A stretch of DNA of 47,957 bases from Cognatilysobacter terrigena (lineage in GTDB: Bacteria; Pseudomonadota; Gammaproteobacteria; Xanthomonadales; Xanthomonadaceae). Positions 33,820 to 42,750 of the stretch are shown here, in pieces (position 1 is the stretch's first letter; every line of letters begins with the position of its first letter). The position numbers and the translations under genes are program-made. A model generated the notes under the pieces. That model was given only the letters and a program-made list of their open reading frames with translations. It made no database searches and was not told the DNA's origin. The stretch spans positions 1-47,957 of the forward strand of contig NZ_SELT01000024.1 in NCBI RefSeq assembly GCF_004361065.1, written 5' to 3'.

Positions 33820-34009
33820 GTGGCGCCGCGGGCGAAAATGGCGTGCGACGGATCACGGCGCGTCGCGACGCGGAAGACCATTCGCTTGCTACAACCGCCA
33901 ACCGCGTCACATGTGGACGTCGGCGCCGTTGGCCGGGCACGTAGCGCCAGCGAATCGGGACCGCATCACGCGTCACCGGGCAGGGCTTCACCCCACCCGT
34001 CGCGATCGC

Positions 34010-34789
34010 TTAGGCCGCAGCGTGCTCGGTCGCCGTGTCGCGCCAGTCGCCGAGGCGACCGCGCAGGCGCAGCATCGCCTGGCCGTGGATCTGGCAGACG
34101 CGCGATTCGCTGATGCCGAGCACCGCGCCGATCTCGCGCAGGTTCATTTCCTGCTCGTAGTACAGCGACAGCACCAGCTGCTCGCGCTCGGGCAGGTTGC
34201 CGATGGCTTCGCCGAGCGCCTGGCGGAACACGGTGTGTTCGAGTTCGCGCGCCGGCGTGAGGTTGCAGCTGGCCGCGAGGCGCGGTTCGCCGTCGAATTC
34301 CTCCATCTGCTCGTCCAGCGAGAGCAGCTGGCCGCGCGAGGCGTCTTCGAGCATGTGGTGGTAGTCGTCGACCGAGACGCCGAGCACTTCGGCGATTTCC
34401 GCCGAGTTCGCCGCGCGACCGTTCGCCTGTTCGACCTGGCGCGTCGCCGCGACCACGTCGCGATAACGACGATGCACGCTGCGCGGCACCCAGTCGCCAC
34501 GACGGATCTCGTCGATCATCGCGCCGCGGATGCGGATCGAGGCATACGTCTCGAACGCCGCGCCTTGGTCGGCCTGGAAGTTCTTCGCCGCTTCGATCAG
34601 GCCGAGCATGCCGGCCTGGATAAGGTCGTCGACTTCGACGCTCGCGGGCAATCGCGCGGCGAGGTGGTGCGCGATGCGACGCACGAGTTCGCCGTGGCGA
34701 ACCACGATCGCGTTGGCGTCGAACCCGTCGCTCGCGCTGCGGGTCTGCTTGTAGGCGTTGGCCTTCACTGCAGTGGCGGTCGTACTCAT
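34010..34789 (-). CDS. fliA: Flagellar sigma factor FliA (sigma-28)
   Basis: The 259-residue protein has region 2 (VDDLIQAGMLGLIEAAKNFQADQGAAFETYASIRIRGAMIDEIRRGDWVPRSV), region 3 (RAANSAEIAEVLGVSVDDYHHML) and region 4 (LPEREQLVLSLYYEQEMNLREIGAVLGISESRVCQIHGQAMLRLR). This is the FliA/WhiG branch of group 3 sigma-70 factors. The start ATG overlaps the flhG stop (ATGA). It directs RNA polymerase to late flagellar and chemotaxis promoters, five of which can be recognised in this window. It is the third gene of flhF-flhG-fliA. Confidence 0.97.
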   Translation of the reverse strand: MSTTATAVKANAYKQTRSASDGFDANAIVVRHGELVRRIAHHLAARLPASVEVDDLIQAGMLGLIEAAKNFQADQGAAFETYASIRIRGAMIDEIRRGDWVPRSVHRRYRDVVAATRQVEQANGRAANSAEIAEVLGVSVDDYHHMLEDASRGQLLSLDEQMEEFDGEPRLAASCNLTPARELEHTVFRQALGEAIGNLPEREQLVLSLYYEQEMNLREIGAVLGISESRVCQIHGQAMLRLRGRLGDWRDTATEHAAA

Positions 34790-35661
34790 GCGGTCGCGCT
34801 CCGCGCCGTCGGAATCAGGCGTTCCATGAAGAATTCGACGTGGCCGCGCGGGCCCGCCGGTGTCTGCCACTTTTCGGCGCGCTTGGCGATCTCGCGGAAC
34901 GCCATCGACGACGGCGCGGCCGGGAAGGCGTCGACGACGGCCTCCTGGCGCTGCACGGCGCGTCGCAGCCATTCGTCGCGCGGAATCGCGCCGAGGTAGT
35001 TCATCGTCACGTCGAGGAACTTCGACGTGACGCGTTCGAGCTTGTCGTACAGCTGGCGGCCTTCGCTCGGATGACCGACCTGGTTGGCGAGCACCTGCAC
35101 GCGGGTGACGCCGCGTTCGCGCGACAGCACCTTGATCAGCGCGTAGGCGTCGGTGACCGACGCGGGTTCGTCGCAGACGACGACCACCACGTCCTGCGCG
35201 GCCTGGCAGAAGGTGAGCACGCTGTCGGCGATGCCGGCGGCGTTGTCGACCACCATCACGTCGATCGGCACGTCGAGTTGCGAGAACGCGTGCACCAGGC
35301 CGATGTGCTGCGCCGGCGTGAGTTCGGTCATGTGGCGCTTGCCGCTGGCGGCGGGCACCACGAGCAGGCCGTTGGGGCCTTCGATCAGCGTGTCGGCGAG
35401 GTCGCAGCGGCCGGCGAACACGTCGCTCAGCGTGAAGCGCGGCGACAGGCCGAGCATCACGTCGACGTTCGCGAGACCGAGGTCGGTGTCGAGCAGCAAC
35501 ACGCGCTGACCGGAGTTCTGCAGCGACATCGCGAGGTTGACGCTCACCGACGTCTTGCCGACGCCGCCCTTGCCGCTGGCGACCGCGATGACGCGGACGG
35601 GGCCGGCAGGATCGTTGGCGGAGGCCATGCGCGTGGCGGCGATGGGATCAGGCGACGACAT
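34786..35661 (-). CDS. flhG: Flagellar number regulator FlhG (FleN), MinD-like ATPase
   Basis: The 291-residue ATPase has the deviant Walker A motif in VASGKGGVGKTSVSVNLA, DTDLGLANVDVMLGL (Walker A' region), and MVVDNAAGIADSVLTFCQAA. FlhG restrains flagellar number, antagonises FlhF and, in Pseudomonas, inhibits the master regulator FleQ. The start ATG at 35661 lies 14 bases inside the end of flhF, and the stop overlaps fliA, so translation is coupled across all three. The N-terminus before the P-loop is short and I do not see a clear DQAxxLR activation helix. Confidence 0.94.
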   Translation of the reverse strand: MSSPDPIAATRMASANDPAGPVRVIAVASGKGGVGKTSVSVNLAMSLQNSGQRVLLLDTDLGLANVDVMLGLSPRFTLSDVFAGRCDLADTLIEGPNGLLVVPAASGKRHMTELTPAQHIGLVHAFSQLDVPIDVMVVDNAAGIADSVLTFCQAAQDVVVVVCDEPASVTDAYALIKVLSRERGVTRVQVLANQVGHPSEGRQLYDKLERVTSKFLDVTMNYLGAIPRDEWLRRAVQRQEAVVDAFPAAPSSMAFREIAKRAEKWQTPAGPRGHVEFFMERLIPTARSATA

Positions 35662-37561
35662 GGCGGTCCTCGGTGGCGAGCGGGTTGTCGGCGGCGCGAC
35701 GGAGTTTTTCGATCTGGAGCACGAGTCGCGAGGCATCCGCGGCTTCGAGGTCGGCCGGCACCTGCTGGCCTGCAGTCGTATATGCAAGGGACAGGCCATG
35801 CTTGATGGCCACCGACACCGCGCTGCCGAGGCGACCGGTTTCGTCGAGCTTCGTCAGCACGACCGCTTCCGGCGCAGCCATGCGGTAGCGACGCACGGCT
35901 TCCGACATGTCCTGCTGCTGCAGGTTGGCCGGCAGCACGAGCAGCGAGCGCAGGTTGCGCGTGGCGCGCAGCCACGTGACCTGGCCGAGCAGCGCCTTGT
36001 CGCGCGCCGCGTAGCCCGCGGTGTCGACGAGCACGAGCGGGTAGTCGACGAGTTGGTCGAGCGCGTCGGTCAGGCCTTCGGGGCCTTCTGCTTCGCACAC
36101 GGTGATGCCGAGCTTGCGACCCAGCGCGTGCAGCTGTTCGCGCGCACCCGGGCGTTCGACATCGGTGGTGACGAGCGCGACGTCGCGGGCGCGGTGGCGC
36201 TGCGCGAAACGTGCGGCGAGCTTGGCGAGCGTGGTCGTCTTGCCGGCGCCGGTGGGGCCGATCAGCGCGAACACGCCGCCGTCTTCGAGCGGTTCGGAAC
36301 GCGCGATGGTGAGCATGCGCGCGAGTTCGGCGAGCAACGGCGCCTTGACCTTCGCCGGCTCGAGCTTGGGATCGATGCGCGACGCGATGGTCTGCGCGAG
36401 CGTGTCGTCGATGCCGTAGGCCTGCAGCGTTTCGAACGCGAGCGCACGCGCCGGCGAACCGCGCAGGCGCTCGAGGCCGAACTGGCCCATCTGGCGTTCG
36501 ATCATCTGGCGCATCGACGCGAGTTCGTTGCGCATTGCGACGATGGTCGGATCTTCGGACTGGTTGACGACGAGCTGCAGGGTCGGCGGCGCGGCGACGG
36601 TGACGATCTGCTGCGGCGCCGTCGCGATGACCGGCGCCGGCGCCTGCACCGCGGCCATCTCGGCGAGCGGATCGAACGCATCGACATAGGTCTGCGGTGC
36701 GCGCGGCGCGGCGACGGGTGCCGTGGCGACGAGTTCGGCGAAGGTCGGCTCGGTGGCGGCGATCGTTTCGACGACCGGCGTCGCGATGACGACGGGTTCG
36801 ACGACTGGTGCGATGGCCACCGGCGCCGGGATCTCGACGATCTCGACGTCGACCACCGTCGGCGTTTCGACGGCGGCGGCGACCGGCGCTTCGACGACGT
36901 CGTCGAGCGAGGCGGCGGCTTCGACGTGCGCCTGGGCGCGCGTCTGCACGTATTCGGCTTCGGCCTGCGCGAGTTCGGTGGCGCGCGAGCTGAACGTGGC
37001 GGTCGGCTCGTCCTCGTCGGTGAGGCGGCGGAGCAGGGCGCGGAAATCGTCGCCGGCGCGCGTCGACTTCGCTTCGGCGTGTTCGGGCTTGGGCTGCGGT
37101 GCGGCTTCGACCGCCGGCGCGGGCTTGCGCAACATCGACGACAGTGCCGGCGCCGGCTTTTCGGCGTCGGCCATCGCGGCGCGGGCGCGTTCGGCGAGGG
37201 CGCTGCGCGTGGCCGCGGCCTGCGGCGTGTTGCTGGCGAGCGCCGCGATCATGGCGTCGGCGCGGGAAATCGACTTCGGGGCGTCCGCGTTCGCGGCGAC
37301 CGTCTCGAGCTGGCGGGTGCGCAGCGGCGCGGCGGCGAAGGCCGGCATCGTGTCGAGCGCGGTGACCGGGCGCTCCGGCTCCTCGGCGGCGTTGCGCAGC
37401 GCCTGCTGCACCAGCGCCTCGTCGTAATCGGTGGCGGCCACGATCTCGATGCCGCCGTGCACCGGCTTGTTCGACAGGATGACGGCGTCGGGGCCGTGCT
37501 CCTCGCGCACCATCTTCAGGGCGGTGCGCATGTCGGGGGCTACGAAACGCTTGATTCTCAT
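35648..37561 (-). CDS. flhF: Flagellar placement GTPase FlhF with an extended linker
   Basis: The 637-residue SRP-type GTPase starts with the basic B domain (MRIKRFVAPDMRTALKMVREEHGPDAVILSN), followed by a linker of more than 250 residues rich in Ala, Val, Thr, Glu and Pro. The NG domain follows, with the P-loop GPTGAGKTTTLAKL near residue 435, then DVALVTTD, LVLVDTAGYAARDK and LTKLDETGRLG. FlhF recruits early flagellar components to the cell pole. It is longer than the Pseudomonas protein, mainly through the linker. It is the first gene of flhF-flhG-fliA and is preceded by a sigma-54 promoter. Confidence 0.95.
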   Translation of the reverse strand: MRIKRFVAPDMRTALKMVREEHGPDAVILSNKPVHGGIEIVAATDYDEALVQQALRNAAEEPERPVTALDTMPAFAAAPLRTRQLETVAANADAPKSISRADAMIAALASNTPQAAATRSALAERARAAMADAEKPAPALSSMLRKPAPAVEAAPQPKPEHAEAKSTRAGDDFRALLRRLTDEDEPTATFSSRATELAQAEAEYVQTRAQAHVEAAASLDDVVEAPVAAAVETPTVVDVEIVEIPAPVAIAPVVEPVVIATPVVETIAATEPTFAELVATAPVAAPRAPQTYVDAFDPLAEMAAVQAPAPVIATAPQQIVTVAAPPTLQLVVNQSEDPTIVAMRNELASMRQMIERQMGQFGLERLRGSPARALAFETLQAYGIDDTLAQTIASRIDPKLEPAKVKAPLLAELARMLTIARSEPLEDGGVFALIGPTGAGKTTTLAKLAARFAQRHRARDVALVTTDVERPGAREQLHALGRKLGITVCEAEGPEGLTDALDQLVDYPLVLVDTAGYAARDKALLGQVTWLRATRNLRSLLVLPANLQQQDMSEAVRRYRMAAPEAVVLTKLDETGRLGSAVSVAIKHGLSLAYTTAGQQVPADLEAADASRLVLQIEKLRRAADNPLATEDRHVVA

Positions 37562-37607
37562 TGCGTCGGTCTCGAAACGTGTGGCCGGTGGCTGACGTCA
37601 GGACGTG

Positions 37608-37623
37608 TGCAATGGGCGTGCCA
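37608..37623 (-). promoter_or_regulatory. Sigma-54 (RpoN) promoter for flhF-flhG-fliA
   Basis: On the minus strand TGGCACG (37623-37617), CCCA, TTGCA (37612-37608): a full match to the -24/-12 consensus TGGCACG-N4-TTGCW, 47 bases before the flhF start codon. In related flagellar cascades such promoters are activated by FleQ-type enhancer-binding proteins. Confidence 0.85.
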
Positions 37624-37882
37624 GAGCCCTACGACGGGAAAGCGTCGGGCTTGAGCGGCCGTAGGCGTGGTGTTTCGGGACGGACTGCGCGGTTCGGGAG
37701 CGTGGGCTCGACCGGCGGCCGACGCGCTCGGAGCGGCGGGCCGCGTCCGTCGTCGCACAACCGCCGCTGGCGCGAACCCGCCACCTCATCGGCGGCCGCC
37801 GCTAACGAGCGGCTGAGCCGCCTTTCATGACGCGCTTCGCCGGAGCTGCCCATGGTGGGCACTCACGATCGGAGCGAACCTC
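37624..37882. other. Intergenic region upstream of flhF and the PepSY gene
   Basis: No gene is convincing here. It would hold any enhancer-binding sites for the sigma-54 promoter and the promoter of the PepSY gene. Two hairpins are visible: GCCGCT/AGCGGC near 37797-37812 and TGCCCA/TGGGCA with a TGG loop at 37847-37861, the latter 21 bases before the PepSY start codon and so possibly in its leader. Confidence 0.5.
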
Positions 37883-38224
37883 ATGAGGCTTGAATCCACA
37901 CAGATTTCGATTGCCCTCGTCGTCCTGCTGGGCAGCGCGGTCGCATGCGCGACCACGCATCCGGCATCGGCGCTCTTGTCGCGGTCGCGTGCGGAACACA
38001 TCGCGCTCGGGCGCGTGCACGACGGAACGATCAAGAGTGCGGAGCTGGAGACGGAAAAACATCGCAAGGTGTGGTCGTTCGACATCGCGCGCCCGGGCAA
38101 GGCCGGCATCACCGAAGTCCTGGTCGACGTCCACTCGGGCCAGATCGTCAGTGTCACGACGGAGACCCCGAAACAGGAGCGCGCGGAGAAGAAGGCCGAG
38201 GCAAAGGAGACTGCTCGTCACTAA
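37883..38224 (+). CDS. Exported PepSY-domain protein
   Basis: The 113-residue protein starts with a signal peptide or lipoprotein-like N-terminus (ISIALVVLLGSAVACATT; the Cys could be lipidated, although the lipobox is imperfect). A single PepSY domain follows: LSRSRAEHIALGRVHDGTIKSAELETEKHRKVWSFDIARPGKAGITEVLVDVHSGQIVSV, with the typical strand-turn VDVHSGQIV. The tail is Lys/Glu-rich. PepSY domains commonly inhibit proteases or act in envelope sensing; the partner is unknown. The ATG at 37883 has GGAG 9 bases upstream. Confidence 0.82.
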   Translation: MRLESTQISIALVVLLGSAVACATTHPASALLSRSRAEHIALGRVHDGTIKSAELETEKHRKVWSFDIARPGKAGITEVLVDVHSGQIVSVTTETPKQERAEKKAEAKETARH

Positions 38225-38419
38225 TGCACTCGTCGGTCTCACGCGACGGGTGGCCGGGGTTATCTCGGGCGCCCGTCCTTCTCGAGCCACGTCACCCCGG
38301 TTCGCGCGCGACGAGACGTCCGGAATATCAATGGAGCGGGGGACGCGTGCGCTCGTCGACCGCGCAGACTGCCGGCCACGGACCAACGACTGCCGTCGTT
38401 CGCACCGCCGAATTGGTGA

Positions 38420-38752
38420 CTACGCCTCGCCCGTAAAACCCGATGGCGCGGACCGGTGCTCGTGCGCGTCGGGCCGAAGCCCATGCGCGCTGGCGTGATG
38501 GATCGACTCGAAGGTGAAAGGTTCCTTCCACTGCGTGATGCAGCTCAGCACCGCTGCGACGTCCGACCCGAGGGCCACGCAGTAGCCCTTCAGGCCCAGG
38601 GCCGTCAGGAATGGCGTACTCAGGCAGGCCATGTCGAGGTCGGCGTCGCCCACCTCCAACACGCCTTCGAACTCCGCGGGCATCGACCCCCAGAGGTCCA
38701 GGGGCAGTACGACCGTCGCGCCATCGTCCCGATGGAAGATCTTCACCCGCAT
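38420..38752 (-). CDS. Small hypothetical protein
   Basis: The 110-residue product starts at the ATG at 38752, with a strong AGGAGG ribosome binding site just upstream. Recognisable segments are MRVKIFHRDDGATVVLPLDLWGSMP, EFEGVLEVGDADLDMACLSTPFLTALGLKGYCVALGSDVAAVLSCITQWKEPF. There is no signal peptide or membrane segment. I do not recognise the family. It is flanked by opposite-strand genes on both sides, so it is monocistronic. The strong ribosome binding site is the main support. Confidence 0.6.
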   Translation of the reverse strand: MRVKIFHRDDGATVVLPLDLWGSMPAEFEGVLEVGDADLDMACLSTPFLTALGLKGYCVALGSDVAAVLSCITQWKEPFTFESIHHASAHGLRPDAHEHRSAPSGFTGEA

Positions 38753-38906
38753 GAATCCTCCTCGCTGCGATATGGGCACCCTAGGGGGGCTGTCTCGGTG
38801 CCGTTCGATACGTCGTCGCCGACGTGGACCGCGACGACTTCCTTCACCTCGCTTCGTCGCTCATCGACTAATGTGCGCTACCGCGCATAAGGCCGATGTC
38901 GATTCA

Positions 38907-39227
38907 ATGCCGCTTTCCCCCTCCCATGGCGATGGACTGCTAAGCCGTGCGGACCTTGAGATCGAGCTGGCCCGGCTTGCGCTGATGACCGCGCGCAAGC
39001 GGGAGTCCGGCGAGTCCGACGCGCGGCTTGTGGCGTGGTTCGAGGAGGTATCGGTCGACCTGATCAACCGCGTCGCGCCGGAGCTGCGCCCATTGGCGAT
39101 CGAGCGCATCCAGCAGATCGCGGAGTTCAACGGGCGGATGGAGATCACCCGCCTGTCAATTGACGCCTCGACGCTGGGCTTCGGGATGACCTATCTGCTG
39201 TCCCGTGACGTCAACGGAAACTGCTGA
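38907..39227 (+). CDS. Small hypothetical helical protein
   Basis: The 106-residue product (from the ATG at 38907; an ATG at 38871 is an alternative) has an amphipathic helical composition: LLSRADLEIELARLALMTARKRES, then DARLVAWFEEVSVDLINRVAPELRPLAIERIQQIAEFNG. No ribosome binding site is convincing for either start. No family is recognised. It lies between two minus-strand genes. Codon use fits the rest of the window, with third positions strongly G/C, which is the main evidence that it is real. Confidence 0.5.
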   Translation: MPLSPSHGDGLLSRADLEIELARLALMTARKRESGESDARLVAWFEEVSVDLINRVAPELRPLAIERIQQIAEFNGRMEITRLSIDASTLGFGMTYLLSRDVNGNC

Positions 39228-39269
39228 CGCCTGGTCGACGTACGACGACGTCATTACGCGAACGCATCT

Positions 39270-41996
39270 TCACTGCGACAGCAGCGTGGCGATGTGATCG
39301 ATATCGACCGGCTTCACCACATGGTGATCGAACCCGGCGGCGCGTGATGCCGCTTCGTCGTGGCGCTGCCCGTAACCACTGAGCGCGATGAAACGACTGG
39401 CGGGTTGACGCAGGCGCGTGCGGAGCCGGCCGGCGAGCTCGTGGCCCGTCATGTCGGGCATGCCGACGTCGAGGATGAAAGCGTCCCACTCCGCGCGCTG
39501 CTCCAGCATCCCCAGCGCTTCGGCGCCGCTCGCCGCTACGGCGACATCGTGTCCGAGCAATCGCAGCACGCTTGCGAGCGTGTCCGCTGCATCGCGATTG
39601 TCGTCGACCACCATGACCGTCCGTTTGGACGCCGACATGCGAGTCGGTGCGGGAATCACGACCGGCTCCTGGTCGACCACGGCGCGCGGAAGCAGGAATT
39701 TGAACGTGCTTCCTTGCCCGAGGCCCTCGCTCGATGCGGTGATGTTGCCGCCGTGCGCGCGCACGATGCTGCGCACCAGCGCCAACCCGATACCCAGCCC
39801 ACCCTGCGTGCGATCGGGCGTGCGTTCCGCCTGTGTAAACAGGTCGAACACGTGCGGCAGCAGCGAGGCTTCCATGCCGATGCCGTTGTCTATCACGTCG
39901 ATGGATACCTCGCTGGCGGTGACGGCGAGCGCCAGTCGGATCGAACCCGTGGGAGGCGTGTACTTCGCCGCGTTATTCAGGAGGTTCGACACGACCTGCA
40001 CCAGCCGATGCCGGTCGCCCAGTACGAACGCCGGTCCGCCGGTGGTCTCCACCGCCAGGGTGTGCCGACGCGACTGCATGGTGGGCTCGGTCTGCTCGAC
40101 GGCGGCCGCGATGACGGCGCGCATGTCCACCGGTTCGCGTTCGAACTCGACGAGCCCACGCGTCACGCGCGAGACATCGAGCAGATCGTCGACGAGCTCG
40201 GTCATGTGGGCGACCTGTCGCGAAATGATCTGCGCGGCCTTGTTGACGCGCGCTTCGTCGCCCGGCGCCAGGCGCAGCAACTCCGCGGCCGTACGGATCG
40301 GGGCCAGCGGGTTGCGCAGTTCGTGCGCGAGCATGGCGAGGAACTCGTCCTTGCGTCGGTCCGACTGCTCCAGCTCCTGCATCATCCGGCGTCGCTCGGT
40401 GATGTCGATCGATGCACCGATCAGGCCGATCACGTTGCCCTGATCGTCGAACCACGGCGCCTTGGTCGATAGCCACGTCGCCGGCGAGCCGTCCGCGAGC
40501 TGCACCTCTTCCTCGACCTGCTCGGCGACACCGTTCGCCATGATGCGGCGGTCCGTCGCGATGATCGCCTCCGCCTGCGACCGGTCGGCCAGCAGTTCCA
40601 GATCGGTACGACCGATGAACTGCGACTGCGGCACGCCCAGCAGTTCGGCGACGCCACGATTGCCGACGACCAGCCGGCCCTCGCGATCCTTCGCATAGAC
40701 CACGCCCGGAACCGTCTCGGTGAAAGTGCTCAGCAGCGTGAGCGCGCGATCGCGTTCGGCTTCGACGCGGTGTCGCTCGTCATGGCCGAGCAGCACGCCG
40801 GGGAAGCGCACGGGTCGCCCCGTCTCGTCCTTTTCGACGCGCCCGTTCGCCTCGACCCAGGCCCACGTGCCGTCGCGCGTCAGCACGCGGTACTCGCAGC
40901 GATAGGCGCCGCCGCGCGCGAGCACATGGTCGATCGCCGCGCTCACGCGCGTGCGGTCGTCGGGGTGGATCGCATCGAATGCGATGCCCAGCGGAATGCC
41001 TTCGTGACACGCCTGTTCGTCGAGCCCGAACAGATGGGCGAATCGACCGTCGCCGCTGATGCGGTCTTCCGGGATCAACCAGACCCACGTACCGAGGATA
41101 GCGCCCGCATCGAGCGCCAGCTGCACGCGCTCGGCGGCGAGCATCGCGGCCTCGGCCTCCACGCGGCGCTGCGTGATGTCGTGGAAGAACACCGCCAATC
41201 CTTCCTCGACGGGGAATGCGCGGATTTCGAACCAGCGCTCGCGCCCGTCTTCGAACCGGTAGTGATATTCGATGCTCTCCGCGCGGCCGGTCGCGCGTGC
41301 GCGCAGGTACATCTCGCCGAGCGGCGACTCGAGCGTGCCGGGAAACAGATCCCAGTGCAGTTGCCCGATCAGCTGGTCGCGACGGAGTTGCGTCAACCGT
41401 TCGGTGACGGGGTTGACCTCGACGATGTGGAAGTCGCGATCGAACAGGACGAACGCTTCGTCCATGTTCGCCAGCACCTGGCGGTGTCGCGCATCGCTCG
41501 CGGACAGTTCGCGTTGCAGCTGCATCTGCGCGGTGATGTCGCTGCATGCGCCGAACATGCCGGCGACCGTGCCGGAGTCATCGCGCACCGGCGCGAAGAA
41601 GAACGAGAAGTACGTTTCTTCCGGATAACCGTTGCGTTCGAGCATGAGTCGCATGCTCGAGATATGCACCGGGTCGCCGGCCGCGGCCGCTGCAATGAGC
41701 GGTTCGAGCTCGCTGCGGATCTCCGGCCACACCTCGTCGAGGATGTCGCGTCCGATCGCCCGCGGATGCTTGGCGCCGAGGAATGGGACGTAATGGTCGT
41801 TGTAGAGGAACGCCCTCGACGGCCCCCAGACGATGTACATCGGCTGGTTCGATGCCAGCATCAACGCGACGAGCGTGCAAAGCGCTTCCGGCCAGGCGTC
41901 GACGGGACCGAGCGACGTGTCGTTCCAGTCCATGCTCCGCAGGCGCTCGCCCATCTGACCGCCGCCGGCAAGTACATGCCGTTCCGCATGGGTCAT
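39270..41996 (-). CDS. Multi-PAS hybrid sensor histidine kinase
   Basis: The 908-residue soluble protein has an N-terminal PAS-like region (LRSMDWNDTSLGPVDAWPEAL, then MYIVWGPSRAFLYNDHYVPFLG), three further PAS domains (about 168-280, 295-410, 425-545; for example AFVLFDRDFHIVEVNPVTERL and GVVYAKDREGRLVVGNRGVAELL) with PAC tails, a HisKA domain with His558 in AMLAHELRNPLAPIRTAAELL, a HATPase domain (NLLNNAAKYTPPTGSI; DNGIGMEASLL; GGLGIGLALV) and a C-terminal receiver with phospho-acceptor Asp843 in FILDVGMPDMTG. There are no transmembrane segments. A separate Hpt protein and output regulator are needed but not present here. The start at 41996 has a G-rich stretch upstream; an ATG at 42035 is an alternative. 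Confidence 0.92.
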   Translation of the reverse strand: MTHAERHVLAGGGQMGERLRSMDWNDTSLGPVDAWPEALCTLVALMLASNQPMYIVWGPSRAFLYNDHYVPFLGAKHPRAIGRDILDEVWPEIRSELEPLIAAAAAGDPVHISSMRLMLERNGYPEETYFSFFFAPVRDDSGTVAGMFGACSDITAQMQLQRELSASDARHRQVLANMDEAFVLFDRDFHIVEVNPVTERLTQLRRDQLIGQLHWDLFPGTLESPLGEMYLRARATGRAESIEYHYRFEDGRERWFEIRAFPVEEGLAVFFHDITQRRVEAEAAMLAAERVQLALDAGAILGTWVWLIPEDRISGDGRFAHLFGLDEQACHEGIPLGIAFDAIHPDDRTRVSAAIDHVLARGGAYRCEYRVLTRDGTWAWVEANGRVEKDETGRPVRFPGVLLGHDERHRVEAERDRALTLLSTFTETVPGVVYAKDREGRLVVGNRGVAELLGVPQSQFIGRTDLELLADRSQAEAIIATDRRIMANGVAEQVEEEVQLADGSPATWLSTKAPWFDDQGNVIGLIGASIDITERRRMMQELEQSDRRKDEFLAMLAHELRNPLAPIRTAAELLRLAPGDEARVNKAAQIISRQVAHMTELVDDLLDVSRVTRGLVEFEREPVDMRAVIAAAVEQTEPTMQSRRHTLAVETTGGPAFVLGDRHRLVQVVSNLLNNAAKYTPPTGSIRLALAVTASEVSIDVIDNGIGMEASLLPHVFDLFTQAERTPDRTQGGLGIGLALVRSIVRAHGGNITASSEGLGQGSTFKFLLPRAVVDQEPVVIPAPTRMSASKRTVMVVDDNRDAADTLASVLRLLGHDVAVAASGAEALGMLEQRAEWDAFILDVGMPDMTGHELAGRLRTRLRQPASRFIALSGYGQRHDEAASRAAGFDHHVVKPVDIDHIATLLSQ

Positions 41997-42150
41997 CACT
42001 GCTGCCCCCCGGGCCGGCGGCCTTCGTGTGGCCATGATACGGACGTTCCCACGCTGCACGGGGTCTCGCCGGGCCCCAACCGACGACAGGCCGTGCGGTG
42101 GCGCGCAGTTTGGGATGGAATCCGTATCTCCACCGACGCGGGAGATTCCG

Positions 42151-42466
42151 ATGAAAGCGTTGCTTGCGAGCGTTCTCGCTGTCGCCGCTGCGGGCGGCGT
42201 GCACGCCGATGGTCTCGAATGACAGCTCACCTGCAGACCGTGAGGTGAGCTACAGCTGCGCCGACGGCGAATCGGTGTCGGTCAAGTTCTTCCCGGCGCA
42301 GGGCGTGGCCAGCCTCAAGCGCAACGGGCAGGCGATCGAGTTGCAGCAGCAGCCGGTCGCGTCCGGGTTCGCGTACAGCAATGGACCGAACACGATCCGC
42401 GGCAAGGGATCGGAGCTCATGCTCGAGATCGGTCGAATGGTGCCTATCGCCTGCAAGGCAACCTGA
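42151..42466 (+). pseudogene. mliC: Frameshifted MliC-type lysozyme inhibitor gene
   Basis: An ATG at 42151 with GGAGA upstream begins a signal peptide (MKALLASVLAVAAAGGVHA) that stops at TGA 42220-42222 after 23 codons. In the +1 frame the sequence continues without a stop to 42466 and encodes an MliC-like domain: VSYSCADGESVSVKFFPAQ, then ASGFAYSNGPNTIRGKGSELMLE and a final Cys, with the two Cys expected in the family. Removing the T at 42220 joins both parts into one exported protein of about 104 residues. MliC inhibits C-type lysozyme. It may be a recent null mutation, a sequencing error or, less likely, a programmed shift at the weak stop UGAC. An internal ATG at 42209 would give a form lacking a signal. 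Confidence 0.75.
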
Positions 42467-42750
42467 CCGTCCACACGTTCGAATCGCCGTGCCGATTCGC
42501 GGCCGAGTCACTCCTCGACTGCGATGCGACCGCCGCGCGTTCGTCGCCAACGACGCGCGTCGACATCGTGCGGCCGGCGACGAGGTCGAGCCCGGACGGT
42601 GCTACCGCCTACGATTACTTCGGTAGGCGCGAGTCTCGTGACCCAAGCGAAATTTGTGGCTGCACCGAAATCATCGCGCTTGTGGCGATCACGGACGCCA
42701 ACAAGACTTGCGGCTGTCGCGATGCATCCATCGCCTGGCCGGAGCCTGCC
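42467..42750. other. Gap before the cupin gene
   Basis: I see no supported gene in these 284 bases. A 6-bp stem CTACCG/CGGTAG around 42602-42626 is visible, without a T-tract. Base composition from about 42640 is less GC-rich than its surroundings, and the promoter of the cupin gene is expected here. Confidence 0.4.

Noticed and set aside
33820-34009. Terminator after fliA
   Set aside because: Only weak, imperfect stems without a T-tract are visible, so read-through from fliA into cheY cannot be excluded.
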